Below are positions 1 to 8,668 of a stretch of DNA of 64,000 bases, piece by piece. Origin of the DNA: Bacteroidota bacterium (GTDB lineage: Bacteria > Bacteroidota > Bacteroidia > Chitinophagales > Chitinophagaceae); the NCBI GenBank assembly GCA_018268035.1, contig JAFDXI010000153.1, forward strand, positions 31,880 to 95,879, given 5' to 3'. Under the pieces are notes generated by a model. It was not told the origin of the DNA, made no database searches, and saw only the letters and a list, made by a program, of their open reading frames with translations. Position numbers and translations under genes: made by a program. Within the stretch, counting starts at the first letter, position 1. Every line of letters starts with the position of its first letter.

Positions 1-2
1 TT

Positions 3-545
3 GCAGTGGGTTATACACACGACTTTAATCAATGGCAATTATATTGGGCAGGAGAATATTTTTTAAAAGTGAATGAATACAATATCATCACACCACGCCC
101 GGATTTTTTTATCAGGCCTGATACAGGCAACAGTAATTTAATCACTCCTGATTTGCTGAAATTAAAAGATGCACGCATGGCTGTGATGAATGTTGCACTC
201 GGTGCAAACTATAAGCTTTCTGAAAAATATACTTTGTATGCAGCAGCAAGAACAGATTTCACTTATGCAGGGAAAAACAGGTTCAAAGATTCAATTGATG
301 GATTTATACCCAACACTTCTGCATGGGATATTTATCATTTACAACTGGGCATTAATCTTAAGAAAGCAAGGTATAATTTGAGGGCCGGAATTTATTCGAG
401 CATCGGGTCAACTAAAAATTATAAACAGGAAATAAATTTTAACAATCCATCTGAATCCAATTTCCTGATGGGCAACCCATCTGTAACCAAAGCTTCTTAT
501 TTTTCAATAGGATTACTGGTTTCTTATATTCATAATTTCAAATAA
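3..545 (+). CDS. Outer-membrane beta-barrel-like protein, C-terminal part (5' truncated by window edge)
   Basis: The reading frame is open to the left edge, so the gene starts outside the window; the GTG at position 6 is an unlikely start because the frame simply continues upstream. The visible 180 residues alternate polar and aromatic/hydrophobic residues in short stretches (for example LYAAARTDFTYAG, LGINLKKARYNLRAGIY, YFSIGLLVSYIHNF), the pattern of amphipathic strands of an outer-membrane barrel, and the protein ends close to an aromatic residue as many barrels do. No specific family is recognised. It could be a C-terminal barrel domain of a transporter or a stand-alone porin-like protein. 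Confidence 0.45.
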   Translation, partial: AVGYTHDFNQWQLYWAGEYFLKVNEYNIITPRPDFFIRPDTGNSNLITPDLLKLKDARMAVMNVALGANYKLSEKYTLYAAARTDFTYAGKNRFKDSIDGFIPNTSAWDIYHLQLGINLKKARYNLRAGIYSSIGSTKNYKQEINFNNPSESNFLMGNPSVTKASYFSIGLLVSYIHNFK

Positions 546-550
546 CATCA

Positions 551-1030
551 TCACTCAACAGGACAATCAATTTTATTCAACTGCAAACCTTTGCTGAAAT
601 CAAGCGTAGCATTGTTTTTAAAAATCATTTTACCATCTTTCTCAACCATATCACCATTACCTTCAGTTGCCATATTATCATTAACAATAAATGCAACCTG
701 CCGCACCGAAGTTTGTCCTTCACTCATAAATGTATAATCAGCAATCAGGGTATCGCCTTGTAGTTTGCCGTCAATATCACCTGTATTCCCATCTTTTTCA
801 AAGAAATTATAAACCAGCTTTCCGGTTACCACGTTGGGAAATTTTTCAAGCTTCAGGTAAACTGTATCCTTATCATGAATGTAGCGGTAACAGGTAGTGT
901 TGGGCACCATTATCGTGGCAACAGCAGTTGTATCAGTACTATCTTTTTTTATATCACTATTTTTATTTTCTGCTGACTGGCATGCAGCAAAATTTGCAAC
1001 AATAAAAATCAATACAATATTCTTTTTCAT
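551..1030 (-). CDS. Hypothetical lipoprotein
   Basis: A 159-residue protein with a lysine-led hydrophobic leader followed by a lipobox (NFAAC, Cys17), so it is expected to be lipidated and anchored to a membrane. The mature part starts with a Lys/Asp/Thr-rich linker and then a compact domain with several predicted beta strands (GKLVYNFFEKDGNTGDIDG, GDTLIADYTFMSEG). The stop lies 5 bases from the end of the converging gene on the left. No catalytic motif or known family is recognised. The ATG start fits the signal sequence. Confidence 0.55.
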   Translation of the reverse strand: MKKNIVLIFIVANFAACQSAENKNSDIKKDSTDTTAVATIMVPNTTCYRYIHDKDTVYLKLEKFPNVVTGKLVYNFFEKDGNTGDIDGKLQGDTLIADYTFMSEGQTSVRQVAFIVNDNMATEGNGDMVEKDGKMIFKNNATLDFSKGLQLNKIDCPVE

Positions 1031-1176
1031 TTTTCAAATATCGTGAAAAAGAAAATTCTTTCACAGGGATGATTGAATTATCATTTTGAAAAAATGTGAT
1101 GCTTGAGCAGGAAGGAATTACATTTAATCTATCTGTTTTATTTTGACTATATTTAACCGGACTAATAACCCGGAAC

Positions 1177-1602
1177 ATGAAGGATAGATATAATCTTGAA
1201 AGGTTTATAGAAGCACAAAGAAAGGATTATGCCATTGCATTATCAGAGATAAAAAACGGCCGTAAAGAAACGCATTGGATGTGGTATATCTTCCCACAAG
1301 TGATGGGCCTTGGTTTTACCGGCATATCTATTGAATATTCTATTACCGACCTGGATGAAGCAAAAGCATATCTTGAAAATGAAATATTAGGTAAAAGGCT
1401 GATTGAAATAAGCCATGTTTTATTATCCTTACCTACCAACAATGCCTCTGAAATATTTGGCAATACAGACACTATGAAGTTAAGGTCAAGTATGACTTTA
1501 TTTTCAATGGTGCCTGGTACAGATAAAGTGTTTGATGCTGTGTTAGATAAATTTTTTCATGGCAGGAAAGATGAAAGGACATTACAACTCTTAAATCTGT
1601 AA
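1177..1602 (+). CDS. DUF1810 family protein
   Basis: This 141-residue protein has the features of the DUF1810 family: an N-terminal FIEAQ..DYAIALSEIKNGRKETHWMWYIFPQ block at residues 9-41, then GLGFTGISIEYSI, then the conserved end around DTMKLRSSMTLFS and a final DERTLQLL. Length is typical for the family. Members are small cytoplasmic proteins of unknown biochemical role. It stands alone between two minus-strand genes, so it probably has its own promoter. Start chosen at the ATG that begins the conserved region. Confidence 0.8.
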   Translation: MKDRYNLERFIEAQRKDYAIALSEIKNGRKETHWMWYIFPQVMGLGFTGISIEYSITDLDEAKAYLENEILGKRLIEISHVLLSLPTNNASEIFGNTDTMKLRSSMTLFSMVPGTDKVFDAVLDKFFHGRKDERTLQLLNL

Positions 1603-1615
1603 CCATCAGAATATT

Positions 1616-1655
1616 TTGATGGATCAAATTTTTATAAAAAAATAGGATCCATCAA
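1616..1655. terminator. Inverted repeat, possible terminator after the DUF1810 gene
   Basis: Two perfect 10-base arms, TTGATGGATC at 1616-1625 and GATCCATCAA at 1646-1655, surround an AT-rich 20-base loop and begin 14 bases after the DUF1810 stop. There is no long T run after the stem on the plus strand, so it may be a stem-loop for transcript stability rather than a true intrinsic terminator. Confidence 0.4.
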
Positions 1656-1729
1656 TTACATCAAAAAAAACAAGAAATCTTTTACAAGAACAATATTGAT
1701 TAGCTCTGTATGAGCTACAAATAAATAAA

Positions 1730-1753
1730 GGTGGTGTTTGGAAAAACATCACC
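1730..1753 (-). terminator. Hairpin and U-rich tail, probable terminator of the minus-strand gene at 1779-2030
   Basis: Arms GGTGGTGTTT (1730-1739) and AAACATCACC (1744-1753) pair with a single mismatch around a 4-base loop. Read on the minus strand the stem is followed by CTTTATTTATTTG, a U-rich tract, as expected of an intrinsic terminator for the gene that ends at 1779. Confidence 0.5.
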
Positions 1754-1778
1754 TTGTCCTATTAAAAATAACTGCTTG

Positions 1779-2030
1779 TTAATTCACATAAGGGGCAACC
1801 AAAATATTGAGTTGGTTCAAAATATTCAGGTAAGTAATTTTATGCGTATCAACAATAGATGAATCACTTTGCCAGTGATGGTCTTTGCGGTTGATAACAA
1901 TAGAATTACCCAGCTCATCTTTATGCTCATAAGGCATTACCATAACTGAACATTCAGAAGAATCTAAATTGATAATTGCGACAGACCTGATTTGTTCTCC
2001 GCAATGACTGAATTCAATAATTTTTGTCAT
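1779..2030 (-). CDS. Hypothetical small protein
   Basis: An 83-residue protein without signal peptide or membrane segment. It starts MTKIIEFSHCGEQ, carries a mixed alpha/beta composition and ends in a helix-like LNILNQLNILVAPYVN. No family is recognised. It is isolated between two intergenic gaps and has a hairpin with a U-rich tail downstream, which supports its being transcribed. Codon use looks like that of its neighbours. Confidence 0.5.
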   Translation of the reverse strand: MTKIIEFSHCGEQIRSVAIINLDSSECSVMVMPYEHKDELGNSIVINRKDHHWQSDSSIVDTHKITYLNILNQLNILVAPYVN

Positions 2031-2330
2031 AGCAAATCGTTTTATGCTTTTTTATAAGCAGTGTTATTAAAATGATGTGCTAATAAGAAGTGTGTTGTGG
2101 GACTTTCCTAAAACAACCCGGGTATTAATACGTGCATTGTTCAAAAAAAGTATGATGTAAAGTAACAAAACAATAACCCAATTAGCTTCTGCATTTGTGT
2201 AAACACCGTTTTTTATCTCGTGATTAATCGGGTTTCAGGGGTTTATGGAAACTTAAGGCTATCATTTTATCAAAATATAATTACTGTATTTTAAATAAGT
2301 TCTTTTCTATAGATGAAAGCATTGTTGTTT
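2031..2330. other. Intergenic gap of about 300 bases, no gene seen
   Basis: AT-rich DNA between a divergent pair of genes. No ORF with a credible protein, tRNA or repeat was found. It should hold the promoters of both flanking genes; a -7-like box at its right end is listed separately. Confidence 0.5.
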
Positions 2331-2338
2331 TATTTTTG
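2331..2338 (+). promoter_or_regulatory. Bacteroidota -7-like box TATTTTTG upstream of the glycoside hydrolase
   Basis: TATTTTTG matches the consensus TAnnTTTG. No clear -33 TTTG is seen at the right distance, so the assignment rests on one element. If it is real, transcription starts about 2345 and the protein start must be the TTG at 2354 rather than the TTG at 2336. Confidence 0.35.
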
Positions 2339-2353
2339 AAAAAAGGAACAATA

Positions 2354-3985
2354 TTGAAAAGGAGAAATTTTATAAGAATAACAGGAGCCACTTTATCATC
2401 ATTACTTGTCAGCAATTATATAAAGGCAGGCAACACAACTGCCACTTTAATACAAATGCCGGATGAAGTAAAAATATTATCTGCCACAGAATATTTATCC
2501 ATGCAGTCTTCAGACAAACAAAGATGGTTGTACAGGGATGTGGTAGTGCAGCTGAAAAACAACAAAGATTCAGTGAGTGTATTCATACATTCACCCACTT
2601 TGCCCATAAAAGAAGTACAGCTAATATGGAAATATTCAACACATAAAGATGCAGTAATATTAGGTGATGCTTATGAAAGGTCTTATGGCGATTTGAGTTT
2701 TCGTCCTGCTGTTTCACAAACAGGTAAGATGCCCTGGTATTTCGTTGAACAGTACAACAACCACACTACTTGTTTTGGTGTGAAAACAGGATGTGCCGCA
2801 TTCTGTTGCTGGTATGTAACGTCTTCAACACTTGCATTAAATCTCGATACAAGGAATGGTGGCAATGGTGTTTTTCTTGGTTCAAGGATGTTATATGCAG
2901 CAGACATTGTTACAACAAAAAATACAAGTAAAGAAAATGTATTTGCAACGGTACGGCGTTTCTGTAGTCTGATGTGTGATAAACCTAGAAAAGTTAAACA
3001 ACCTGTATATGGTATCAATGACTGGTATATTGCATATGGCAACAACTCTGCCGATTTGATTATCAAACATACTGCAATGATGTCTCCATTAGCTATCAAC
3101 ACTTCCAATCGCCCTTTTTCAGTGATTGATGATGGATGGTCATTGGGAACAGATTATACTAAAACAAATGAAAAATTTACCAACATGCCAAAGCTGGTTT
3201 CTGACATAAAAAATCTTGGCATGCGGCCCGGTTTGTGGACAAGGCCTTTATTGCCCAAACCCGGTGAAAATAAAAACATGATGATTAACCGTGTGCAAAT
3301 AGATGCAAACGATAATGTGCTTGACCCAACAATAGAAGAAAATATTTTATACATACAAAGTCTGTTTAAGCTCTATCAACAATGGGGTTTTGAATTAGTG
3401 AAGCATGATTATAGTACGTTTGATGTTTTTAAACGATGGGGTATGCAAATGGGTGATAGCATGACTGATCCCGGATGGCAATTCAACGATAATTCAAAGA
3501 CAAACGCAGAGATAATTTTATATTTATACAGAGCAATGCGTGCTGCTGCAGGAGATATGTACCTGATTGGTTGTAATACTATCAGCCATCTTTCAGCAGG
3601 TGTATTTGAACTCAACCGTATTGGCGATGACACAAGTGGAAAAGAATGGGAACGCACAAAAAAAATGGGTGTAAATACGATGGGATTCAGGCTGGTGCAA
3701 CACGATAATTTTTACCAGGCTGATGGTGATTGTGTTGGATTAACAACAGCTATCCCATGGGAGAAAAACAAACAATGGATGCAACTGCTGGCACAAAGCA
3801 GCGCACCTTTATTTATTTCAGCACAAGCTGAAGCTGTAGGCAATGAACAAAAAGATTTTATCAGGCATTGTTTTACTGATGCATCGCAGGACCAGCCAGT
3901 AGCTGAGCCATTAGATTGGTTAACTAATCCGCTTCCATCAAAATGGAAATTCGGGAAAGATGTTGTTGAGTTTAACTGGGGATAA
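2354..3985 (+). CDS. Exported alpha-galactosidase-like glycoside hydrolase (clan GH-D)
   Basis: Predicted to cleave alpha-linked galactosides or related sugars outside the cytoplasm. The start TTG at 2354 has a good ribosome site (AAAGGAA at 2343-2349) and gives an N-terminus KRRNFIR plus hydrophobic stretch that resembles a twin-arginine signal; an upstream TTG at 2336 would overlap a promoter-like box. Numbered from 2336, a beta-rich N-terminal part is followed by a (beta/alpha)8 barrel with VYGINDWYIAYGN (224-236) and VIDDGWS (263-269). Likely catalytic residues are Asp358 in KHDYSTFD (nucleophile) and Asp431/432 in RIGDD (acid/base), as in GH27/GH36 enzymes. The exact family is uncertain. 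A second exported hydrolase follows 130 bases downstream. Confidence 0.65.
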   Translation: MKRRNFIRITGATLSSLLVSNYIKAGNTTATLIQMPDEVKILSATEYLSMQSSDKQRWLYRDVVVQLKNNKDSVSVFIHSPTLPIKEVQLIWKYSTHKDAVILGDAYERSYGDLSFRPAVSQTGKMPWYFVEQYNNHTTCFGVKTGCAAFCCWYVTSSTLALNLDTRNGGNGVFLGSRMLYAADIVTTKNTSKENVFATVRRFCSLMCDKPRKVKQPVYGINDWYIAYGNNSADLIIKHTAMMSPLAINTSNRPFSVIDDGWSLGTDYTKTNEKFTNMPKLVSDIKNLGMRPGLWTRPLLPKPGENKNMMINRVQIDANDNVLDPTIEENILYIQSLFKLYQQWGFELVKHDYSTFDVFKRWGMQMGDSMTDPGWQFNDNSKTNAEIILYLYRAMRAAAGDMYLIGCNTISHLSAGVFELNRIGDDTSGKEWERTKKMGVNTMGFRLVQHDNFYQADGDCVGLTTAIPWEKNKQWMQLLAQSSAPLFISAQAEAVGNEQKDFIRHCFTDASQDQPVAEPLDWLTNPLPSKWKFGKDVVEFNWG

Positions 3986-4114
3986 AAAATATTTTCAACA
4001 CCATTTATCATAAATTAAAAAAATTTATTGCTGCTTGAGTTTAACCATTATCAAACCAACAATTATCAACAATAAAAGTTCCATTACCTTTCAGCTATAA
4101 AATTTCAAACTGTA

Positions 4115-6310
4115 ATGAACAGGTTTTTTGCAGTATGCATCGGCTTCATATTTTTAATAACCAAAACGCAAGCACAAAACAACCTACCTGTATATAACAA
4201 CAGGTCAGAAAAAATGTATCAGCATGACTGGTTGATACAACCTGTAAAACAAAAAGCAGCGATCTATTCATCTCCTGATAAAAAAGATATGATTCTATTC
4301 AATGGCCTTGTAAAACGGACATTCAGGATGCAACCAGATTTAGTTTGTTATGATTATAAAAATATGAGTACCGGGCAGCAACTTATCAGGGCTGTTAAAC
4401 CTGAAGCCATTGTAACAATTAATGGTATTAGTTATAATGTGGGTGGTTTAAACGGGCAGAAAGAAAATGCTTACCTGCTTCCCGAATGGCTGAATAGTTT
4501 TACAAAAAATGACAGTAGCTTTCATTACCATTCTTTTGAAATCAATCCACTGCAGCCTTACATCAATTGGAAAACAAGAAGCTGGACATTGAATCAACGA
4601 CAGCCCTCCGGTACAACCATTTCTTTTATTTTCACATCATCATTACCTGCATTGCAAAATATTATTATCAAAGTACATTATGAATTATATGATGGCATTC
4701 CATTAATTGTAAAATATGTAACAATCGAAAACAAAACACCGGAAACAATCACAATCGGGAAACTCGTCAACGAAAATCTTGCTATCGTTGAGGAAGAAAG
4801 TGCAGTGGTAGGCTCAACAGATGAAATGAAAAAACAACATGGCATTTACATAGAAACAAATTATGCATTCAACAATGCGATGCGGTATGATATCAGTGAT
4901 CAAACCACCCATTGGCTGGCTGATACAACTTATACTTCACAGGTAAATTATAGTTATCAAACTCCTTGCTGGTTACAGGTATTTCCGGAAAAAGTGAAAG
5001 CAGTTGATTTACTGCCGGGAAAAATTTTCACTTCAGTGCGCACTTATGAATTATTGATGGATAGTTATGACCGTGAACGCAGGGGGTTGTTTATTCGAAG
5101 GATGTACAGAACAGTAGCGCCATGGACAACTGCCAATCCAATTTTCATGCACCTCGTCAGTAAAAATGATGAAGAAGTAAAGACTGCTATTGACCAATGT
5201 GCGGCCACCGGTTATGAAGCTTTGATATTAAGTTTCGGCAGCCATTGCAATATGGAAGACACATCATTTCAAAATATTCAAAACTGGAAATCACTGGCTG
5301 AATATGCGCATAGCAAACATATCCTGATTGGAGGTTATTCATTATTCAGTTCAAGAAGAATCAGTGATTCTGATGATGTGATTGACCCATTAACAGGGAA
5401 ACCTGATGCTGCAGCATTTTTTGGACATGCACCTTGCCTTGGAAGCAAATGGGGATTGACCTATCTTGATAAACTAAAATATTTTATCAGCGAAACTGGC
5501 TTTGACATTTTTGAAAATGATGGGCCATATCCTGGTGATGTTTGTGCATCAACAACACATCCGGGTCATAAAAATGTTGATGACAGCCAGTGGAAACAAA
5601 TGGAATTACAAAAGGGTTTTTACCATTGGTGTTGCGAACATGGCGTGTATGTGAATGCACCAGACTGGTATTTTTTAGATGGTACCAACAAGATTGCACT
5701 TGGTTACCGCGAAGTGAATTTTTCTTTACCAAGAAGTGAACAGAAAATTTTAAACCGTCAAAATATTTATGATGGTTTATGGGAAAAAACACCCTCCATG
5801 AGCTGGGGTTTTGTTCCTCTTACCAAATATCAGGGAGGTGACTCAAACGCAGTGCTGGAGCCACTTTCAGCACATTTGAATGATTACAGGCAACTGATGG
5901 TGCAATACTATGGTGCAGGTGTGCAAGCCTGTTACCGGGGCCCGAGATTGTATGATACAGACAGCACAAAGCAACTCGTTATTCATACCATTCAATGGTA
6001 TAAAAAATACCGGGAGATATTAAATTCTGACATCATTCACCTGCGTCGTGCCGATGGCCGTGACTGGGATGGATGTATGCATGTCAATCCACAATTAAAA
6101 ACTAAAGCTTTCGTCATTTTATTCAATCCGCTGAAAGAAAAGATCTCGAGGACTATCAATATTCCGTTGTATTATTCAGGTCTTATTTCAAAAGCAATGA
6201 TCAGTTGTGAAGGTAGCGCTGCAAAATCTTATACACTAAACAGGAACTATGAAGCAACAGTAAGTTTCACCATCAACCCTGAAAGCTATACTTGGTTTGT
6301 GGTTGAATAA
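4115..6310 (+). CDS. Exported glycoside hydrolase, distant alpha-galactosidase/GH-D type
   Basis: A 731-residue protein with a cleavable signal peptide (residues 1-20, ending TQAQ). Residues about 45-320 form a large beta-sandwich as seen before the barrel of GH36-type enzymes, and residues about 340-620 look like a TIM barrel. Asp469 in FDIFENDGPYPGD is the best candidate nucleophile, and SFGSHCNMED (373-382) and NAPDWYFLDG are other strongly patterned loops. A C-terminal beta domain (FVILFNPL to the end) completes it. The barrel differs clearly from the other two hydrolases in this window, so substrate is open: alpha-galactoside is an inference from architecture. It probably shares a transcript with the gene upstream. 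Confidence 0.55.
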   Translation: MNRFFAVCIGFIFLITKTQAQNNLPVYNNRSEKMYQHDWLIQPVKQKAAIYSSPDKKDMILFNGLVKRTFRMQPDLVCYDYKNMSTGQQLIRAVKPEAIVTINGISYNVGGLNGQKENAYLLPEWLNSFTKNDSSFHYHSFEINPLQPYINWKTRSWTLNQRQPSGTTISFIFTSSLPALQNIIIKVHYELYDGIPLIVKYVTIENKTPETITIGKLVNENLAIVEEESAVVGSTDEMKKQHGIYIETNYAFNNAMRYDISDQTTHWLADTTYTSQVNYSYQTPCWLQVFPEKVKAVDLLPGKIFTSVRTYELLMDSYDRERRGLFIRRMYRTVAPWTTANPIFMHLVSKNDEEVKTAIDQCAATGYEALILSFGSHCNMEDTSFQNIQNWKSLAEYAHSKHILIGGYSLFSSRRISDSDDVIDPLTGKPDAAAFFGHAPCLGSKWGLTYLDKLKYFISETGFDIFENDGPYPGDVCASTTHPGHKNVDDSQWKQMELQKGFYHWCCEHGVYVNAPDWYFLDGTNKIALGYREVNFSLPRSEQKILNRQNIYDGLWEKTPSMSWGFVPLTKYQGGDSNAVLEPLSAHLNDYRQLMVQYYGAGVQACYRGPRLYDTDSTKQLVIHTIQWYKKYREILNSDIIHLRRADGRDWDGCMHVNPQLKTKAFVILFNPLKEKISRTINIPLYYSGLISKAMISCEGSAAKSYTLNRNYEATVSFTINPESYTWFVVE

Positions 6311-6441
6311 AATGTTATCATAATTCAAAAACAAAATACACATTATTGATTTTTTATTCTATAGTTCATGAAACACAACCGGTCATCATGTATTCAACCA
6401 AAACTTAACGCTTCTTTAAACAGAGTTTTATTGCATCAAAT

Positions 6442-6449
6442 TAGCTTTG
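6442..6449 (+). promoter_or_regulatory. -7-like box TAGCTTTG just before the gene at 6454
   Basis: TAGCTTTG fits TAnnTTTG exactly, but lies only 4 bases before the ATG, which would make a nearly leaderless transcript. A matching -33 box is not clear. Confidence 0.3.
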
Positions 6450-6453
6450 TAAA

Positions 6454-7692
6454 ATGAAGTACCGCTGGCTATTTGCCATTTTATTTGCAACATCATCTTT
6501 ATCCGCTCAAAACATTACAGGCGTTTGGCGGGGCACTTTTCATTCAGGAATTGGACCATTTTCTCAAACATATAAATACGAAGTTCAGATTGATCAACTC
6601 CCCAACAATTCATTGAAAGGAGTAACTTACTCTTACCTGACTACTGTGTTTTATGGCAAAGCAAGTTTCCAGGGAATTTGGTTTCCTAAATCCAAAAATG
6701 CAATTGTCAAAGAATTGAAATTAATAGAACTCAGGATGGCGCAGGGCAGTGATGCATGCGCAATGACGTGCAACCTTATTTATTCAAAAGATGGCAACAA
6801 GGAAACGCTGCAGGGAACTTTCACAAGTGTAAACACTGATACAAAGGCAGATTGTGGCTCAGGCACTGTTTATCTCGAAAAAGAGTTAGAATCAGATTTT
6901 CATAAAGAAGATTTTTTATTAAAGAAAAGCCCTACAACAACACCTCCATCTAAAAATAAAATAATACCCAATACAGCAACAAAAACCGTTACCAACACTA
7001 TAACAAAAACTAATGCAAAGAAATTACAAAACGCCTTAGGTGTTCCGGATGATGGTGTTGTTGGGCCAAAAACAATGACTGCATTAAAAAAGAAACTACC
7101 TGATTTTAATGATAAACTTGATCTCAATAATACAACTCAGGTGAATAAACTGATTGACCAGATAAAAAAGGCAAATACATCAACTGCTCAAAAAACTATT
7201 ACCCAAAAGCCACAGGTACAAAACAAGGTTCAACCGCCTGTTGCGAATAATAAAGACTCAGTGGTTAAAACACCCGCCAATCCATCAGCGCAAACAAAGG
7301 TTTCACCAGTACCTGAAAAGAAAAATATTCCTGTGCCCGATGTAATTAAAAAAAGAAGTAACCCATTATTAAAAACGATAACAACCAATTCACCTGATAT
7401 TAAAATTGAGCTGTATGATAATGGGGAAATAGATGGTGACACAATCACTGTTTATGACAACAACAGGGTGATTGCGTGGAAACAGGGATTGACTAAGAAT
7501 CCTATTACTTTAAATATCAAAGCCGATACGGAAAACCCGGTGCATGAATTTGTAATGGTAGCCGATAATCTTGGTTCTATACCACCCAATACTGCACTGA
7601 TGATTATTACTACTGGCGGAAAAAGGTATCAATTGTTTGTATCAAGTGATACTCAAAAAAATGCAAAGGTGATTATAGAATATGAGCCTTAA
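6454..7692 (+). CDS. Exported protein with a peptidoglycan-binding-like segment
   Basis: A 412-residue protein with a signal peptide (residues 1-18, ending SLSAQ). The first domain (20-145) starts NITGVWRGTF and looks like a lipocalin-type or beta-sandwich fold with several cysteines (CAMTC, DCGSG). Residues about 190-215 (KKLQNALGVPDDGVVGPKTM) match the helical peptidoglycan_binding_1 motif, where a short repeat binds the cell wall. A Lys/Pro/Thr-rich linker follows and a C-terminal beta domain begins near SPDIKIELYDNGEIDGDTI. It is therefore probably a periplasmic or surface protein attached to peptidoglycan; its activity is unknown. Confidence 0.5.
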   Translation: MKYRWLFAILFATSSLSAQNITGVWRGTFHSGIGPFSQTYKYEVQIDQLPNNSLKGVTYSYLTTVFYGKASFQGIWFPKSKNAIVKELKLIELRMAQGSDACAMTCNLIYSKDGNKETLQGTFTSVNTDTKADCGSGTVYLEKELESDFHKEDFLLKKSPTTTPPSKNKIIPNTATKTVTNTITKTNAKKLQNALGVPDDGVVGPKTMTALKKKLPDFNDKLDLNNTTQVNKLIDQIKKANTSTAQKTITQKPQVQNKVQPPVANNKDSVVKTPANPSAQTKVSPVPEKKNIPVPDVIKKRSNPLLKTITTNSPDIKIELYDNGEIDGDTITVYDNNRVIAWKQGLTKNPITLNIKADTENPVHEFVMVADNLGSIPPNTALMIITTGGKRYQLFVSSDTQKNAKVIIEYEP

Positions 7693-7714
7693 TAAATTTT
7701 AATCCATGTTATTT

Positions 7715-7722
7715 TATTTTTG
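7715..7722 (+). promoter_or_regulatory. -7-like box TATTTTTG in front of the kynureninase remnant
   Basis: TATTTTTG fits TAnnTTTG and lies 10 bases before the ATG of the decayed gene, which suggests that the old promoter is still partly intact although the gene is dead. No clear -33 box. Confidence 0.35.
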
Positions 7723-7731
7723 CATTGCAGC

Positions 7732-8300
7732 ATGGATTTTCAAAACAGCATTGTATTTGCCAGACAACTTGATGAACAGGATACACGCAAGCTTTTCAGG
7801 ACTAATTTTTTTTTAATTTCACAGCATAAAGAGAAAGATGCTATTTATTTAACCGGCAACTCTCACCGACTTCAACATAAAACAACAAAAGGAGAGATTA
7901 ATTAAATATTGATTGATTGGAAAACACCTGGTGAAGAAAGACATACTAAGGCAAAGATACCTTTGAAGCATTATCACAACTTGCTTACCTGCATTTTATT
8001 TTGAACGACATCAATTAAAAAAATAATTCAAGCGCCATTGAAATCATTACACCATTTAATGAAACCGAACGTGACTGACAGATGCCAATGCTGATGTATT
8101 AAAAACAGCAAAGCTATTTATGTTGAAGGTGTTTTATGTGATTGAAGTGAACTCAATTTTATCCATATTGCACCAGTGCCTTTGCATAAAATTGATGAAG
8201 ATATTTTTTTTATGTTGGTGAAATCATTGATAGGATTGTTACAGGAAAATACCTTTGTAAATACAAAAAGTATTTAAGCAGGTTGTATTTTTTCAATTGA
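7732..8300 (+). pseudogene. kynU: Kynureninase remnant (kynU pseudogene)
   Basis: Kynureninase is a PLP enzyme of about 420 residues in tryptophan breakdown; only about 570 bases remain here. The start reads MDFQNSIVFARQLDEQD, then DAIYLTGNSHRLQHKTTK, matching the family's conserved IYF.GNSLGLQPK. After an in-frame TAA at 7903-7905 the same frame continues with DWKTPGEERHTKAKIP and HYHN, like the family's W..GVEGH..AK.PW..YH block. The centre, including the PLP-lysine region, is missing. The C-terminal part is recognisable as ITPFNETERD followed by a TGA (8076-8078) where the family has RGCQLS, and then EGVLCD, a TGA at 8143-8145 in place of the Trp codon of CDWREP, and NFIHIAPVPLH. A frameshift lies at the T run near 8203-8211 and the last codons read EIIDR. 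Alignment was done from memory. Confidence 0.8.
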
Positions 8301-8313
8301 TTAATGAAAGCAA

Positions 8314-8658
8314 CTATTGCTTGCCTGTTTCTTCATTTTTATTCATCCTACTACAACGGTTTTTCCATTCTTCACGAAATTTCATTTTTTCTTCATCACT
8401 CATATATTTCCATTTCTCCCGCCACGATGGATCACCACCTCGCCACATCCTGTGCCTTCTACCCGGGCCACCCCGGAAACCGCCAAATAATATCCTCGAT
8501 AAAACAAGTAATCCAAGTGACTGTAAATAATTAAGTGATGACGCATGAATAGCATGAGGCATAATTGCATTCCATAATAACATCACTATTAATCCTGCAA
8601 GTAATATCAGTGGCAGGATTAATAGCGGAAAAGGGAACCTTCTTCTGTAGTTTGTCAT
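8314..8658 (-). CDS. Small membrane protein downstream of an ECF sigma factor
   Basis: A 114-residue protein with a basic N-terminus, two hydrophobic segments (about 10-31 and 41-58) and a Gly/Arg/Trp-rich then Lys/Glu-rich cytoplasmic or periplasmic tail (RGGPGRRHRMW, DEEKMKFREEWKNR). It starts 10 bases downstream of the sigma factor gene, so the two are surely one transcript. It might act as a simple membrane partner or anti-sigma protein, but no anti-sigma fold is recognised. The minus strand is preferred over the plus-strand ORF here because it keeps operon spacing and a sensible membrane topology. Confidence 0.55.
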   Translation of the reverse strand: MTNYRRRFPFPLLILPLILLAGLIVMLLWNAIMPHAIHASSLNYLQSLGLLVLSRILFGGFRGGPGRRHRMWRGGDPSWREKWKYMSDEEKMKFREEWKNRCSRMNKNEETGKQ

Positions 8659-8668
8659 AAATTTTAGT

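Noticed and set aside
8297..8534. Plus-strand ORFs over the small membrane protein gene
   Set aside because: They run opposite to the ECF sigma/membrane protein operon and encode no plausible protein; the minus-strand gene has operon spacing.
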